From: an uncultured Gemmatimonadota bacterium
Lineage (GTDB): Bacteria; Gemmatimonadota; Gemmatimonadetes; Gemmatimonadales; Gemmatimonadaceae
Direction of reading: 5' to 3'
Assembly: GCA_903906325.1 (NCBI GenBank)
Contig: CAIVJV010000232.1
Location: forward strand, 1 to 20,127
Length of the DNA stretch: 20,127 bases
Part shown: positions 1-5,663 of the stretch, piece after piece
How positions within the stretch are numbered: position 1 is the stretch's first letter
Layout of the letters: each line of letters begins with the position of its first letter
Program-made: the position numbers and the translations under genes
Notes under the pieces: generated by a model
Seen by the model: the letters and a program-made list of their open reading frames with translations, nothing else
The model's database searches: none
Told to the model about the DNA's origin: nothing

Positions 1-171
1 ACGCGCAAGGAGGAGTTGCTGCTCACCGATACGGAGCGGAACCGGATCTTCCTCCTCCGCCACTTCGTGGGGAGCATGGCGCCGGAGGATGCGACGCAGT
101 TCATCATCCGGCGGCTCTCGCAGACGGCGAGCAACGACGAGTTCTTCCAGCGTATGGCGGAGGGCCAGTGA
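1..171 (+). CDS. rho: Transcription termination factor Rho, C-terminal end (partial)
   Basis: The first 56 codons, open at the left edge and ending in TGA at 169-171, read as the C-terminus of Rho. The visible TRKEELLL stretch, followed by a helix with LLRHFVGSM and the closing RRLSQTASNDEFFQRM, matches the family's usual ending (TRKEELL, then an LRK helix, then a KTxxNxEFF-type tail). Rho is the hexameric RNA-dependent ATPase that ends untranslated transcripts. Its catalytic and RNA-binding domains lie outside the window. The stop overlaps the GTG start of ruvX (GTGA), so the two are probably translationally coupled. The family call rests on the tail only, but the match is distinctive. Confidence 0.88.
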   Translation, partial: TRKEELLLTDTERNRIFLLRHFVGSMAPEDATQFIIRRLSQTASNDEFFQRMAEGQ

Positions 172-668
172 GCGTGGCGGCAGGGGCGACCGGGGGCACA
201 CCGGCGGCGCGTGATTGGCGTCGCCGGTGGCTCGCGATCGACCTCGGGGACAAGCGGATCGGGCTCGCGACGAGCGATGGCGCGGGGATGATCGCCTCGC
301 CAGCGGGCCATCTGCCGCGGCGTGCGGGGAAGCGTCCCCCGCTGATGGCGTTGCTCGCGCGCGCGGCGGAGCTCGGCGCCGAGGGCTTCGTGGTGGGACT
401 CCCTCTCGATCAACACGGGGAGGATCTCCCCCGGGCCGCGGAGGCCCGGCGCATGGCGCACGAGCTCACCACGCGCACCGGCCATCCGGTGGAATTGGTG
501 GATGAGCGCTTCACCACCGCGGCCGCCCATCGCGCGATCCAGGCGATGGAGGGGACGACACGTGGGAGGAAAGGGGATGTGGACGCGCTCGCCGCGACGA
601 TCCTCCTGCAGCATGCGCTGCGCCTCTTCGAGCAGCGGACGACCCGACCGGAGGACCCTGATGCCTGA
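168..668 (+). CDS. ruvX: RuvX/YqgF family RNase H-fold nuclease (pre-16S rRNA nuclease / putative Holliday junction resolvase)
   Basis: A 166-residue RNase H-fold protein. It shows the three acidic active-site regions: AIDLGDKRIG with Asp25, the VDERFTT strand with its Glu, and the DALAATILLQ helix with its Asp. The VGLPL strand is also typical of the family. Family members process the 5' end of 16S rRNA and have been proposed to resolve Holliday junctions. The chosen start is GTG at 168, which overlaps the rho stop. It gives about 20 residues ahead of the usual N-terminus, and GTG at 174 is an in-frame alternative. The end overlaps the mltG start by 8 bases. This is an ordinary housekeeping gene. 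Confidence 0.93.
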   Translation: MSVAAGATGGTPAARDWRRRWLAIDLGDKRIGLATSDGAGMIASPAGHLPRRAGKRPPLMALLARAAELGAEGFVVGLPLDQHGEDLPRAAEARRMAHELTTRTGHPVELVDERFTTAAAHRAIQAMEGTTRGRKGDVDALAATILLQHALRLFEQRTTRPEDPDA

Positions 669-1698
669 CCGCGCGCGCCGTACCCGCCGCTGGCTCACCC
701 GTACGACGCTCGCCCTGGCGATGTCGGGATGCGCCACGATGGATGATACGACGGTGGAGCTCACGATCCGCCCGGGCTCGACCTTCCGGGAGGCGGCGGA
801 TTCCCTGCACGCCCACGGGGTGGTGCGGTTCCCCCGCCTCTTCGGCGCCTATGCCGCTCGGCGCGGACGCGATCGCTCGACGCGCTCTGGCACCTATGTG
901 ATCCGGCGTGGCGCGAGCTGGGAGGGGATCCTGCACGCGTTGCAGACCGGGGAGGGGATCATCAATCGCGTGACCATCCCCGAAGGACTCCCTCTGTGGG
1001 AGTCGTTGCCGATGATCGCCGAGACGTTGACGCTCCCGCTCGATTCACTCGAGGTCGCGGTGCGCGATCCCGCGCTCCTAGCGCGCCTCGGCGTCCCGAA
1101 GGGGACGGCCACGGTGGAGGGGTATCTCTTCCCCGAGACCTATGATTTCCCGTCGCAGGTGACGGCGCGCTATGTGGTGGAGCAGATGGTTGCGCGCTTC
1201 GAGCAGCGATGGGATCCGGCGTGGGAGGCCCGGCTCGCCGAGCTCCAGATGACCCGCCATCAGGTGGTGACCTTGGCGTCGATCGTCGAGAAGGAGGTCC
1301 GTCGCGGGAGCGAGCGCCCCACGGTCTCCGGGGTCTATCACAACCGACTGCGGATCAAGATGGCGCTCCAGGCCGACCCGACGGTGCAGTACGCGATGAA
1401 GGTGCGGCCGGGGCGCGTGCTCTATCGGCATCTCACGATCGACTCGCCCTACAACACCTACAAGTATCCCGGACTCCCGCCGGGCCCGATCGCGGCACCA
1501 GGGAAGGCGAGCCTCGAGGCCGCGCTCTTCCCGGCGAAGGTGCCCTACCGGTACTTCGTGGCCCATCCGGATGGGCATCACGAGTTCCGCACGACCTACG
1601 AGGAACACCTCGCGGCGATCCAGTATGTGCGGGAGGTGGCGCGCCAAGACTCCCTGGCCCGGCTCGACTCGCTCGCCCGCGCCGACACGCTCCCGTAG
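661..1698 (+). CDS. mltG: Endolytic peptidoglycan transglycosylase MltG
   Basis: A 345-residue protein of the YceG/MltG family, which cleaves nascent glycan strands at the inner membrane and so ends their growth. The catalytic signature ASIVEKE places the active Glu at about residue 210. It is followed by the typical VYHNRLRIKMALQADPTVQYA and by SPYNTYKYPGLPPGPI. The N-terminus has an Arg-rich start and a short hydrophobic stretch ending MSGCA. That looks like a lipoprotein signal with an imperfect lipobox (Met instead of Leu at -3), where most MltG proteins have a plain transmembrane anchor. The start is ATG 661, inside the end of ruvX, the usual ruvX-mltG arrangement. Ser/Ala/Asp-rich repeats end the protein. 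It converges on aroH with a 5-base gap and no obvious terminator. Confidence 0.93.
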   Translation: MPDRARRTRRWLTRTTLALAMSGCATMDDTTVELTIRPGSTFREAADSLHAHGVVRFPRLFGAYAARRGRDRSTRSGTYVIRRGASWEGILHALQTGEGIINRVTIPEGLPLWESLPMIAETLTLPLDSLEVAVRDPALLARLGVPKGTATVEGYLFPETYDFPSQVTARYVVEQMVARFEQRWDPAWEARLAELQMTRHQVVTLASIVEKEVRRGSERPTVSGVYHNRLRIKMALQADPTVQYAMKVRPGRVLYRHLTIDSPYNTYKYPGLPPGPIAAPGKASLEAALFPAKVPYRYFVAHPDGHHEFRTTYEEHLAAIQYVREVARQDSLARLDSLARADTLP

Positions 1699-1703
1699 GC
1701 GGG

Positions 1704-2084
1704 TCAGTCCGCGCGGAGGTCCGCGCGGAGCAGGACGGAGTCGCGCAGATATTGATGCGTGATCTCGCTCCGCTGCCGCGAGGTCTCCACATGCAGCATC
1801 ACCCGCAGGCACCGAGGGAGCGCGCCCTGCACGGGGAGTTCCTGCGCACAGATCAGGGGGATGTCGGTCCACCCGAACATCCGAGCGGCGTGCGCGGGGA
1901 ACTCGCTCGTGAGGTCTGGCGTGGAGGTGAAGAGCGCGGAGATGATGTCGGCGGGCGCGACGTCGTTCTCGTCCATGATCGCCGTGAGGAGCTCGAAGAC
2001 GGCGGTGCGGATCTGGCCTGGCTCGTCCGCGGGGACGGTGATGGCGCCACGGATGGCGCGGACGGAGCGAGCGGGATTCGGCAC
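1704..2084 (-). CDS. aroH: Monofunctional chorismate mutase, AroH class
   Basis: A 126-residue AroH-type (not AroQ) chorismate mutase, which converts chorismate to prephenate for phenylalanine and tyrosine synthesis. The active-site residues known from the Bacillus subtilis enzyme are all present in order: Arg12 in AIRGA, Glu82 in CAQELPV, Arg94 in RCLRVML and Tyr112 in HQYL. Cys79 and the TSTPDLTSEFPA stretch also fit the family. The start is GTG at 2084. There is no good Shine-Dalgarno sequence, but a TAGCTT hexamer at 2091-2096 (minus strand) sits 7-12 bases upstream, which would give a leaderless transcript. Only 26 bases separate it from the divergent methyltransferase gene. Confidence 0.95.
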   Translation of the reverse strand: MPNPARSVRAIRGAITVPADEPGQIRTAVFELLTAIMDENDVAPADIISALFTSTPDLTSEFPAHAARMFGWTDIPLICAQELPVQGALPRCLRVMLHVETSRQRSEITHQYLRDSVLLRADLRAD

Positions 2085-2090
2085 CGCTCA

Positions 2091-2103
2091 AAGCTACTAC
2101 ATT
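2091..2103. promoter_or_regulatory. Back-to-back -10 elements for aroH and rlmI (candidate)
   Basis: In the 26-base divergent gap, TACATT (2098-2103, plus) lies at -13 to -8 from the methyltransferase ATG. TAGCTT (2091-2096, minus) lies at -12 to -7 from the aroH GTG. Both fit the TAnnnT minimum of a sigma-70-type -10 box and would start RNA at or next to the start codons. Neither has a recognisable -35 box. This is seen by eye and not tested. Confidence 0.4.
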
Positions 2104-2110
2104 CCTGTGG

Positions 2111-3292
2111 ATGTCTCGCCCTCACGCCGTGATCTCGTCCCGCGGAGCCCGCCGCTGGCAGCAGGGGCACCCATGGATCTTCGCCTCGGATGTGGTCGCG
2201 CGGCCGGATGGCGGGGCGGCGCCCGCTGGGGCGGTCGACGTGCGCGACCCGCAGGGGCGCGCGCTTGGCACGGCGCTCTGGAGCCCGACCTCGGAGATCG
2301 CCCTTCGCTTCGTGGCGCGCCAGACCGGTGTGCCCCTCGACGCGGCATGGTGGACGGCACGGATCGGCACCGCGATCGCGCGGCGGGCGGGGATCCTCGA
2401 CGCAGAGACGACCGCCTGCCGACTCGTCCACGGCGAAGGGGATGCCCTGCCCTCGCTCGTGGTCGATCGCTTCGACCGGTGGCTGGTGGTGCAGTTGCTC
2501 TCCGCCGGCGTCGAAGCGCATCGGGCGGCCATCGTGGAGGCGCTGCGCGGGATCCACGGGATCGAGGGGATCCTCGCGCGGAACGACGCGAGCGTGCGGA
2601 CGCGCGAGGGGCTCACCCGGGGGGTGGAGCCGCTCTCGGGGACGGTGCCCGAGACGATCGAGGTCCGCGAGCATGGCGTGCGCTACCTCGCGGCGCCACA
2701 CACCGGGCAGAAGACCGGGGCCTTCCTCGATCAGCGTGAGGCGCGGCGGCTGGTGGCGGGCGTGGCGCGTGGACGCGCCCTCGATCTCTTCAGCTACCAT
2801 GGGAGCTTCGCGCTCCACCTGGCCGCGCGGGCCGATGCCGTGACCGCGGTGGACAGTTCGGCGCCGGCGCTCGAGCGGGCGGCGGAGAACGCGGCGCTGA
2901 ATGGGCGAACGAACATCCGCATGGTGGTCGCGGATGTGTTCGACTACGTCCGCGAGGCGGAGCAGCGCGGGGATCGGTTCGAGACCATCGTGCTCGATCC
3001 GCCGGCCTTCGCGAAGAACCGAGCATCGATCGCGGGGGCGCTCCGCGGCTATAAAGACCTCAACCTGCGCTGCATGCGGCTCCTCGCACCCGGCGGACAG
3101 CTCTACACGGCGAGCTGTAGCTACCATGTGCGGACGCCTGAGTTCCTCGGGATGCTCGAGGAGGCGGCGAAGGATGCGGGGCGGCGGATGATCCTGCGAG
3201 GGATCACCGGGCAGCCGTCGGATCATCCGGAGGTGCTGACGATCCCCGAGACGGGGTATCTGAAAGGCGCGTTGATCGAGGCGGGCGACTAG
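2111..3292 (+). CDS. rlmI: RlmI-type class I SAM-dependent rRNA (cytosine-5) methyltransferase
   Basis: A 393-residue protein of the RlmI/YccW group (COG1092 type). Members add a 5-methyl group to cytosine in 23S rRNA. The N-terminal 70 residues form a PUA-like RNA-binding domain (RGARRWQQGHPWIFASDV). An RlmI-like middle domain follows, then a Rossmann methyltransferase domain. The latter carries motif I ALDLFSYHGSFALHLA, the acidic strand end AVDSSAPAL, DVFDYVRE, motif IV LDPPAFAKN, and TASCSYHV, whose Cys is the expected catalytic nucleophile. TGQKTGAFLDQR is also typical. The exact target base cannot be told from sequence. ATG 2111 has no Shine-Dalgarno sequence and may be leaderless. The stop overlaps the stop of the convergent fpg gene. 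Confidence 0.9.
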   Translation: MSRPHAVISSRGARRWQQGHPWIFASDVVARPDGGAAPAGAVDVRDPQGRALGTALWSPTSEIALRFVARQTGVPLDAAWWTARIGTAIARRAGILDAETTACRLVHGEGDALPSLVVDRFDRWLVVQLLSAGVEAHRAAIVEALRGIHGIEGILARNDASVRTREGLTRGVEPLSGTVPETIEVREHGVRYLAAPHTGQKTGAFLDQREARRLVAGVARGRALDLFSYHGSFALHLAARADAVTAVDSSAPALERAAENAALNGRTNIRMVVADVFDYVREAEQRGDRFETIVLDPPAFAKNRASIAGALRGYKDLNLRCMRLLAPGGQLYTASCSYHVRTPEFLGMLEEAAKDAGRRMILRGITGQPSDHPEVLTIPETGYLKGALIEAGD

Positions 3293-4059
3293 GCCGCCTG
3301 GCACCCCGGACACCAATACGTGGTACGGCCACCCTGCCTGAGGGCGGCGATCGCGGTGCCGCAGCGCGTGCAGGCCCGCCCCGCGCGGTCGTAGACCTTG
3401 AAGGGCGCGGTGCGGGTGCCGGTGCGGTAGCGGCCGGCGCGGCGCTCCCCGTCGCGCAGAGCCGCGCGGATTGCGCGGAGGAGGCGGGTCGCGTCGCGCC
3501 GCGTGAGACGCATCGCCGGGGTGCGAGGGTCGATCCGCGCCCGCCACAACGCCTCGGCGGCGTAGATGTTGCCCAGACCGGCGATCCGGCGCTGATCCAT
3601 CAGGGCGAGTTTGATGGGGGACCTGGAGCCCGCGAGGCGGGCGTGGAGGGCGGCGGCGGAGAGCGCGGGGTCGTCGGCCTCAGGGCCCATGGCCGGGGGC
3701 AGGCCACCGGTGATGGTGGCCAGGGCACGCGGGTCGGTGAGGATCAGCGACCGATCGCGATCGAGGCGAACGAGGAGCCGCGCGTGCGGCGGGAGCGGGG
3801 CGGCACGCCCCTGCACCACCCAGTCGCCATCGAGCCGGAAGTGGGCGACGAGCTCGGTGCCGTCGTCGAGGATCAGGCGCTGGTACTTCCCGCGTCGGAC
3901 GACGTCGGTGATCACTCGGCCCGCGAGGCGCCGGCGCACCGCGGGTGAGAGCGCGCGCCGCGTGTTCGCGTGGAGGGGCGCGACGGCGAGGATCCGGCGC
4001 CCGCGGATGCGGGGGCGGATGCGGCGGACGGCGTCGGCGACCTCGGGGAGTTCAGGCAT
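3289..4059 (-). CDS. mutM: Formamidopyrimidine-DNA glycosylase (Fpg/MutM)
   Basis: A 256-residue base-excision repair enzyme for oxidised purines such as 8-oxoguanine. The start was set at ATG 4059 because it gives MPELPEV, where Pro2 (after Met removal) is the nucleophile and Glu3 the acid. A longer in-frame start adding ten residues would block that chemistry. Also present are the RRGKY turn lysine, the IKLALMDQRRIAGLGNIYAAEAL helix-two-turn-helix, and a C-terminal zinc finger (CTRC...CPGC) with GGRTTYW. Two of the three residues that normally fill the gap left by the flipped base look changed: Met of HxxMxG is Leu (HFRLDG), and the usual DPRRFG reads DPRALA. It may therefore be a divergent Fpg or Fpg/Nei-like enzyme. 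Confidence 0.88.
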   Translation of the reverse strand: MPELPEVADAVRRIRPRIRGRRILAVAPLHANTRRALSPAVRRRLAGRVITDVVRRGKYQRLILDDGTELVAHFRLDGDWVVQGRAAPLPPHARLLVRLDRDRSLILTDPRALATITGGLPPAMGPEADDPALSAAALHARLAGSRSPIKLALMDQRRIAGLGNIYAAEALWRARIDPRTPAMRLTRRDATRLLRAIRAALRDGERRAGRYRTGTRTAPFKVYDRAGRACTRCGTAIAALRQGGRTTYWCPGCQAA

Positions 4060-4135
4060 CGATCGAATACTCGGGTCTTGTCGCCCCACCGAAAAGCCCT
4101 AGCTTGCAACGCAACACCCACCCCGCGCCCCCTCG

Positions 4136-4915
4136 ATGCCGCGACTCTCCCCGCGCTCCCTCCGACAAGAGTACCAGCAGTACGTCGAGCGCGAGGTCGA
4201 GGATTACAAGAATTCGGTGTCCACGACCTTCATGTATTCGATCGCCCAGGAGGCGGCGAAGGCGTTGGAAGAGGCCCCGCAGCTCGGCATCCGCGAGGTG
4301 ATGTTGGCGGACGAGGTCGACCGGATCATCGCGAAGCGACTCCGGCTGCCGAGCTATGAGACCTGGCGCCGACGGCGGGAGAAGAACGCGAACGAGCTCA
4401 AGAAGCCGGAGCGGTGGGGCCTACGCTCCAACACCCCGCTCCGGGAAGCGATCCCCACAGGGGCCGCGGTGTCGTCCTCGGTGGTAGTCGCGGGGGCGCG
4501 CGTGACGGAGTCAGCGCTCTACCTCGCCGCGAATGGGTGCGAGGTGACGGCGATCGAGCCCGAGGTGGCGATCGTGAACCAGGTGCTGCGCGCCGCGTCG
4601 GAGGCGGGACTCACAGAGCGCCTGCGCGGCTTCGCGGCGGATCTGATCTCCTTCACCCCCGATGGCCCGCTGGGCGCGGTGATCTGCACGCCGGCAGCGT
4701 TCGCCGGACTCTCGCCCGTGGAGCGAGAGCGGGTGTTCCGCCTACTGCAGGAGGCGACGACCGATGGTGGGGTCCACCTGATCGAGACGCTCGTCGCAGG
4801 CCAGGCGGTCTTGAGCGAAGAGGAGCTCCGCTCCCGCTACGACGGGTGGACGATCACGCTGGTACCGGAGCCGGGTGCGTCGAGGACCTTCATGGCGAAG
4901 AAGTTGGTGGCGTAG
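4136..4915 (+). CDS. Methyltransferase-like protein of unknown function
   Basis: A 259-residue protein that I do not recognise by name. Residues 1-105 are charged and helical (EYQQYVEREVEDYKNSVSTTF; RRRREKNANELKKPERW). The remainder looks like a class I SAM-dependent methyltransferase fold: the strand VVVAGARVTESALYLA in the motif I position, CEVTAIEPE with the acidic residue at the end of strand 2, a helix VNQVLRAASEAGL, AADLISF, the strand GAVICTP, and a late helix and strand with TTDGGVHLIETL. Motif I lacks the usual GxGxG glycines, so cofactor binding is uncertain and it may be a non-catalytic relative. ATG 4136 has no ribosome site ahead of it. It is followed by a strong intrinsic terminator at 4956-4988, so it is probably a single-gene unit. 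Confidence 0.7.
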   Translation: MPRLSPRSLRQEYQQYVEREVEDYKNSVSTTFMYSIAQEAAKALEEAPQLGIREVMLADEVDRIIAKRLRLPSYETWRRRREKNANELKKPERWGLRSNTPLREAIPTGAAVSSSVVVAGARVTESALYLAANGCEVTAIEPEVAIVNQVLRAASEAGLTERLRGFAADLISFTPDGPLGAVICTPAAFAGLSPVERERVFRLLQEATTDGGVHLIETLVAGQAVLSEEELRSRYDGWTITLVPEPGASRTFMAKKLVA

Positions 4916-4955
4916 GGGCGGCGGCGTACCACTTCGCCACGTTTGTTGTGGTCTT

Positions 4956-4988
4956 GGGGTGTGTCGCTTTGCGACACACCCCTTTTTT
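4956..4988 (+). terminator. Rho-independent terminator
   Basis: A perfect 12-bp stem (GGGGTGTGTCGC at 4956-4967 with GCGACACACCCC at 4971-4982) has a TTT loop and is followed at once by six T (4983-4988). It ends the methyltransferase-like gene 41 bases after its stop. Confidence 0.93.
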
Positions 4989-5047
4989 GAGGGCTCTCAA
5001 CGGGCCGTATATCGTTGTTTTACAGAGACTTAACACCACCAGGTGAC

Positions 5048-5062
5048 TGGCATGCCCCGTGC
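5048..5062 (+). promoter_or_regulatory. Sigma-54-like -24/-12 element (candidate)
   Basis: TGGCATG-CCCC-GTGC matches the sigma-54 consensus TGGCACG-N4-TTGC at 9 of 11 fixed positions. The invariant GG (5049-5050) and GC (5061-5062) are correctly spaced at -24/-12. The predicted RNA start is near 5074, about 50 bases before the ATG at 5126. No sigma-70 -35 box fits the nearby TATATA. An NtrC-family activator with GAFTGA is encoded about 9 kb downstream. A chance match is possible. Confidence 0.3.
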
Positions 5063-5069
5063 GTAGTTC

Positions 5070-5083
5070 TTTCTATATAGAAA
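5070..5083. promoter_or_regulatory. 14-bp perfect palindrome TTTCTATATAGAAA
   Basis: A perfect AT-rich palindrome in an otherwise very GC-rich region, 43 bases ahead of the start of the 64-residue gene. It could be an operator, or hold a -10 box (TATATA at 5074-5079). It lies exactly where the sigma-54-like element would start RNA. Confidence 0.45.
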
Positions 5084-5125
5084 AGGGGCAACATCGCCCT
5101 CGGAGAGCGCACCCAGGAGCCCACC

Positions 5126-5320
5126 ATGATCCAGACCGCGACCCCCGCCCTGCTCGAGGACCCGCTCGAGACCCTCGTGGCGGAGTACTTCAGCGAGCCG
5201 ATCGGGATCGTGATCTCCAGCGGGTCGCGGGCGGAACCCACACCGCGGGTCGCGGAATACGTCTGGGGCCCGGTCCCGGACGAGCCGACGTCGAAGGCCA
5301 AGACGCCGCACGCGGCCTGA
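5126..5320 (+). CDS. Orphan 64-residue acidic protein
   Basis: A small protein that I do not recognise. ATG 5126 is preceded by a good ribosome site (AGGAG at 5115-5119, 6 bases before the start), which together with the intergenic setting argues it is real. The N-terminal half is acidic and helical (ALLEDPLETLVAEYFSE). The centre has a hydrophobic strand, PIGIVISSGSR. The rest is Pro/Glu-rich with VAEYVWGPVPDE and a Lys/Ala tail. There is no signal peptide, membrane span or Cys. It stands alone between two terminators, behind a roughly 135-base leader region that carries a palindrome and a sigma-54-like site, so it looks like a separately regulated gene. A small regulator, an inhibitor or a post-translationally modified peptide precursor are all possible, and nothing in the sequence decides between them. 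Confidence 0.65.
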   Translation: MIQTATPALLEDPLETLVAEYFSEPIGIVISSGSRAEPTPRVAEYVWGPVPDEPTSKAKTPHAA

Positions 5321-5340
5321 CCACGCGACCTGACCACGCG
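5316..5340 (+). repeat. Tandem 12-bp direct repeat
   Basis: CCTGACCACGCG occurs at 5316-5327 and again at 5329-5340, separated by one A. The first copy contains the stop codon of the 64-residue gene. The function is unknown. It may be a small duplication. Confidence 0.7.
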
Positions 5341-5341
5341 G

Positions 5342-5374
5342 GTGGTCGGCGCGCGGCGATGCGCCGCGGACCAC
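5342..5374 (+). terminator. GC-rich hairpin after the 64-residue gene
   Basis: GTGGTC (5342-5347) pairs with GACCAC (5369-5374). The inner arms CGCGGCG (5352-5358) and CGCCGCG (5362-5368) pair around an ATG loop, with a 4-base bulge on the left side. There is no T run, so this is either an RNA 3'-end stabilising hairpin or a weak terminator, backed up by the stem at 5398-5429. Confidence 0.4.
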
Positions 5375-5397
5375 ACAACACACTTGGGACCAGAAAC

Positions 5398-5429
5398 ACA
5401 AAGGGATCGGCTTTCGCCGATCCCTTTGT
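5398..5429 (-). terminator. Rho-independent terminator of the lysine-rich peptide gene (probably bidirectional)
   Basis: A perfect 14-bp stem (ACAAAGGGATCGGC at 5398-5411 with GCCGATCCCTTTGT at 5416-5429) has a TTTC loop. On the minus strand it is followed by a T-rich stretch (GTTTCTGG), 16 bases after the stop codon of the 21-residue gene. On the plus strand it would also end the transcript of the 64-residue gene. Confidence 0.8.
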
Positions 5430-5445
5430 TCATGAAGCGGACCGC

Positions 5446-5511
5446 TTACTTCTTCTTCGCGGCCTTCTTCTTGGTCGCCTTCTTGGCAACCTTCTTCTTC
5501 TTCGCAGCCAT
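5446..5511 (-). CDS. 21-residue lysine/alanine-rich histone H1-like peptide
   Basis: A tiny gene encoding a peptide of 12 Lys, 6 Ala, one Val, one Thr and the initiator Met. It begins MAAKKKK and ends AAKKK before TAA. It is supported by a full set of signals: an AAGGAG ribosome site (5518-5523) 6 bases before ATG 5511, a promoter with a perfect TTGACA at 5602-5630, and a strong terminator 16 bases after the stop. The peptide would be almost pure positive charge and should bind DNA, RNA or membranes. It resembles the AAKK tails of bacterial histone H1-like proteins and the C-terminal tail of the NYN protein in this window. What it does is unknown. Options include nucleoid binding, ribosome or rRNA binding, and polyanion binding. 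It is too short for most gene finders and is probably unannotated. Confidence 0.8.
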   Translation of the reverse strand: MAAKKKKVAKKATKKKAAKKK

Positions 5512-5517
5512 TGTTCG

Positions 5518-5530
5518 CTCCTTGAAGGAG
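5518..5530 (-). promoter_or_regulatory. Ribosome site inside a small inverted repeat
   Basis: CTCCTT-G-AAGGAG (plus-strand reading) makes the AAGGAG ribosome site of the 21-residue gene one arm of an inverted repeat. In RNA, four pairs with a 5-base loop could mask it. A second leader hairpin lies at 5545-5564 (arms CCGATTC and GAATCGG). Confidence 0.4.
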
Positions 5531-5601
5531 TGATCAGTTCCCGGCCGATTCCCCGGTGAATCGGTGGGTTCCACGAAACGCGAGCGTCCCGCGGTACCTC
5601 T

Positions 5602-5630
5602 TGAATACGACATTCTTCGGAATCTGTCAA
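5602..5630 (-). promoter_or_regulatory. Sigma-70-type promoter for the 21-residue peptide gene
   Basis: The minus strand reads TTGACA (5630-5625), a 17-base spacer, then TATTCA (5607-5602). The -35 box is a perfect match and the spacing is ideal. RNA would start near 5595, leaving a leader of about 84 bases before ATG 5511. Confidence 0.65.
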
Positions 5631-5639
5631 GAGATTCCG
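5618..5639. promoter_or_regulatory. Operator-like inverted repeat flanking the -35 box
   Basis: CGGAATC (5618-5624), an 8-base spacer, then GATTCCG (5633-5639) make a perfect 7-bp inverted repeat. The 8-base spacer holds the whole TTGACA box of the peptide gene promoter. A protein bound here would block RNA polymerase. Confidence 0.5.
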
Positions 5640-5644
5640 TACAA

Positions 5645-5663
5645 GTGACGACCGGCCGGTCAC
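5645..5663. repeat. GC palindrome between the divergent peptide and formate dehydrogenase genes
   Basis: GACCGGCCGGTC (5650-5661) is a perfect 12-bp palindrome, overlapped by GTGAC (5645-5649) and GTCAC (5659-5663). It lies between two divergent genes and may be a binding site. The remaining sequence to 5792 shows no clear promoter for the dehydrogenase gene. Confidence 0.35.

Noticed and set aside
1759..2739. Long open frames opposite or across aroH and rlmI (for example 1759-2739 plus, 1853-3547 minus)
   Set aside because: They are GC-driven shadow frames with Arg/Gly/Ala/Pro-rich, domain-free translations overlapping well-supported genes.
4060..4089. Longer fpg start ten codons upstream
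   Set aside because: Fpg needs Pro at position 2 as the nucleophile. Only ATG 4059 exposes it.
5051..5065. Four-codon ORF (ATG to TAG) in the leader upstream of the 64-residue gene
   Set aside because: It has no ribosome site and lies upstream of the predicted RNA start.
5342..5533. Plus-strand open frame over the terminator and lysine-peptide gene
   Set aside because: Its Phe/Leu-rich end is the reverse complement of the AAG-rich lysine codons. The opposite strand has the promoter, ribosome site and terminator.
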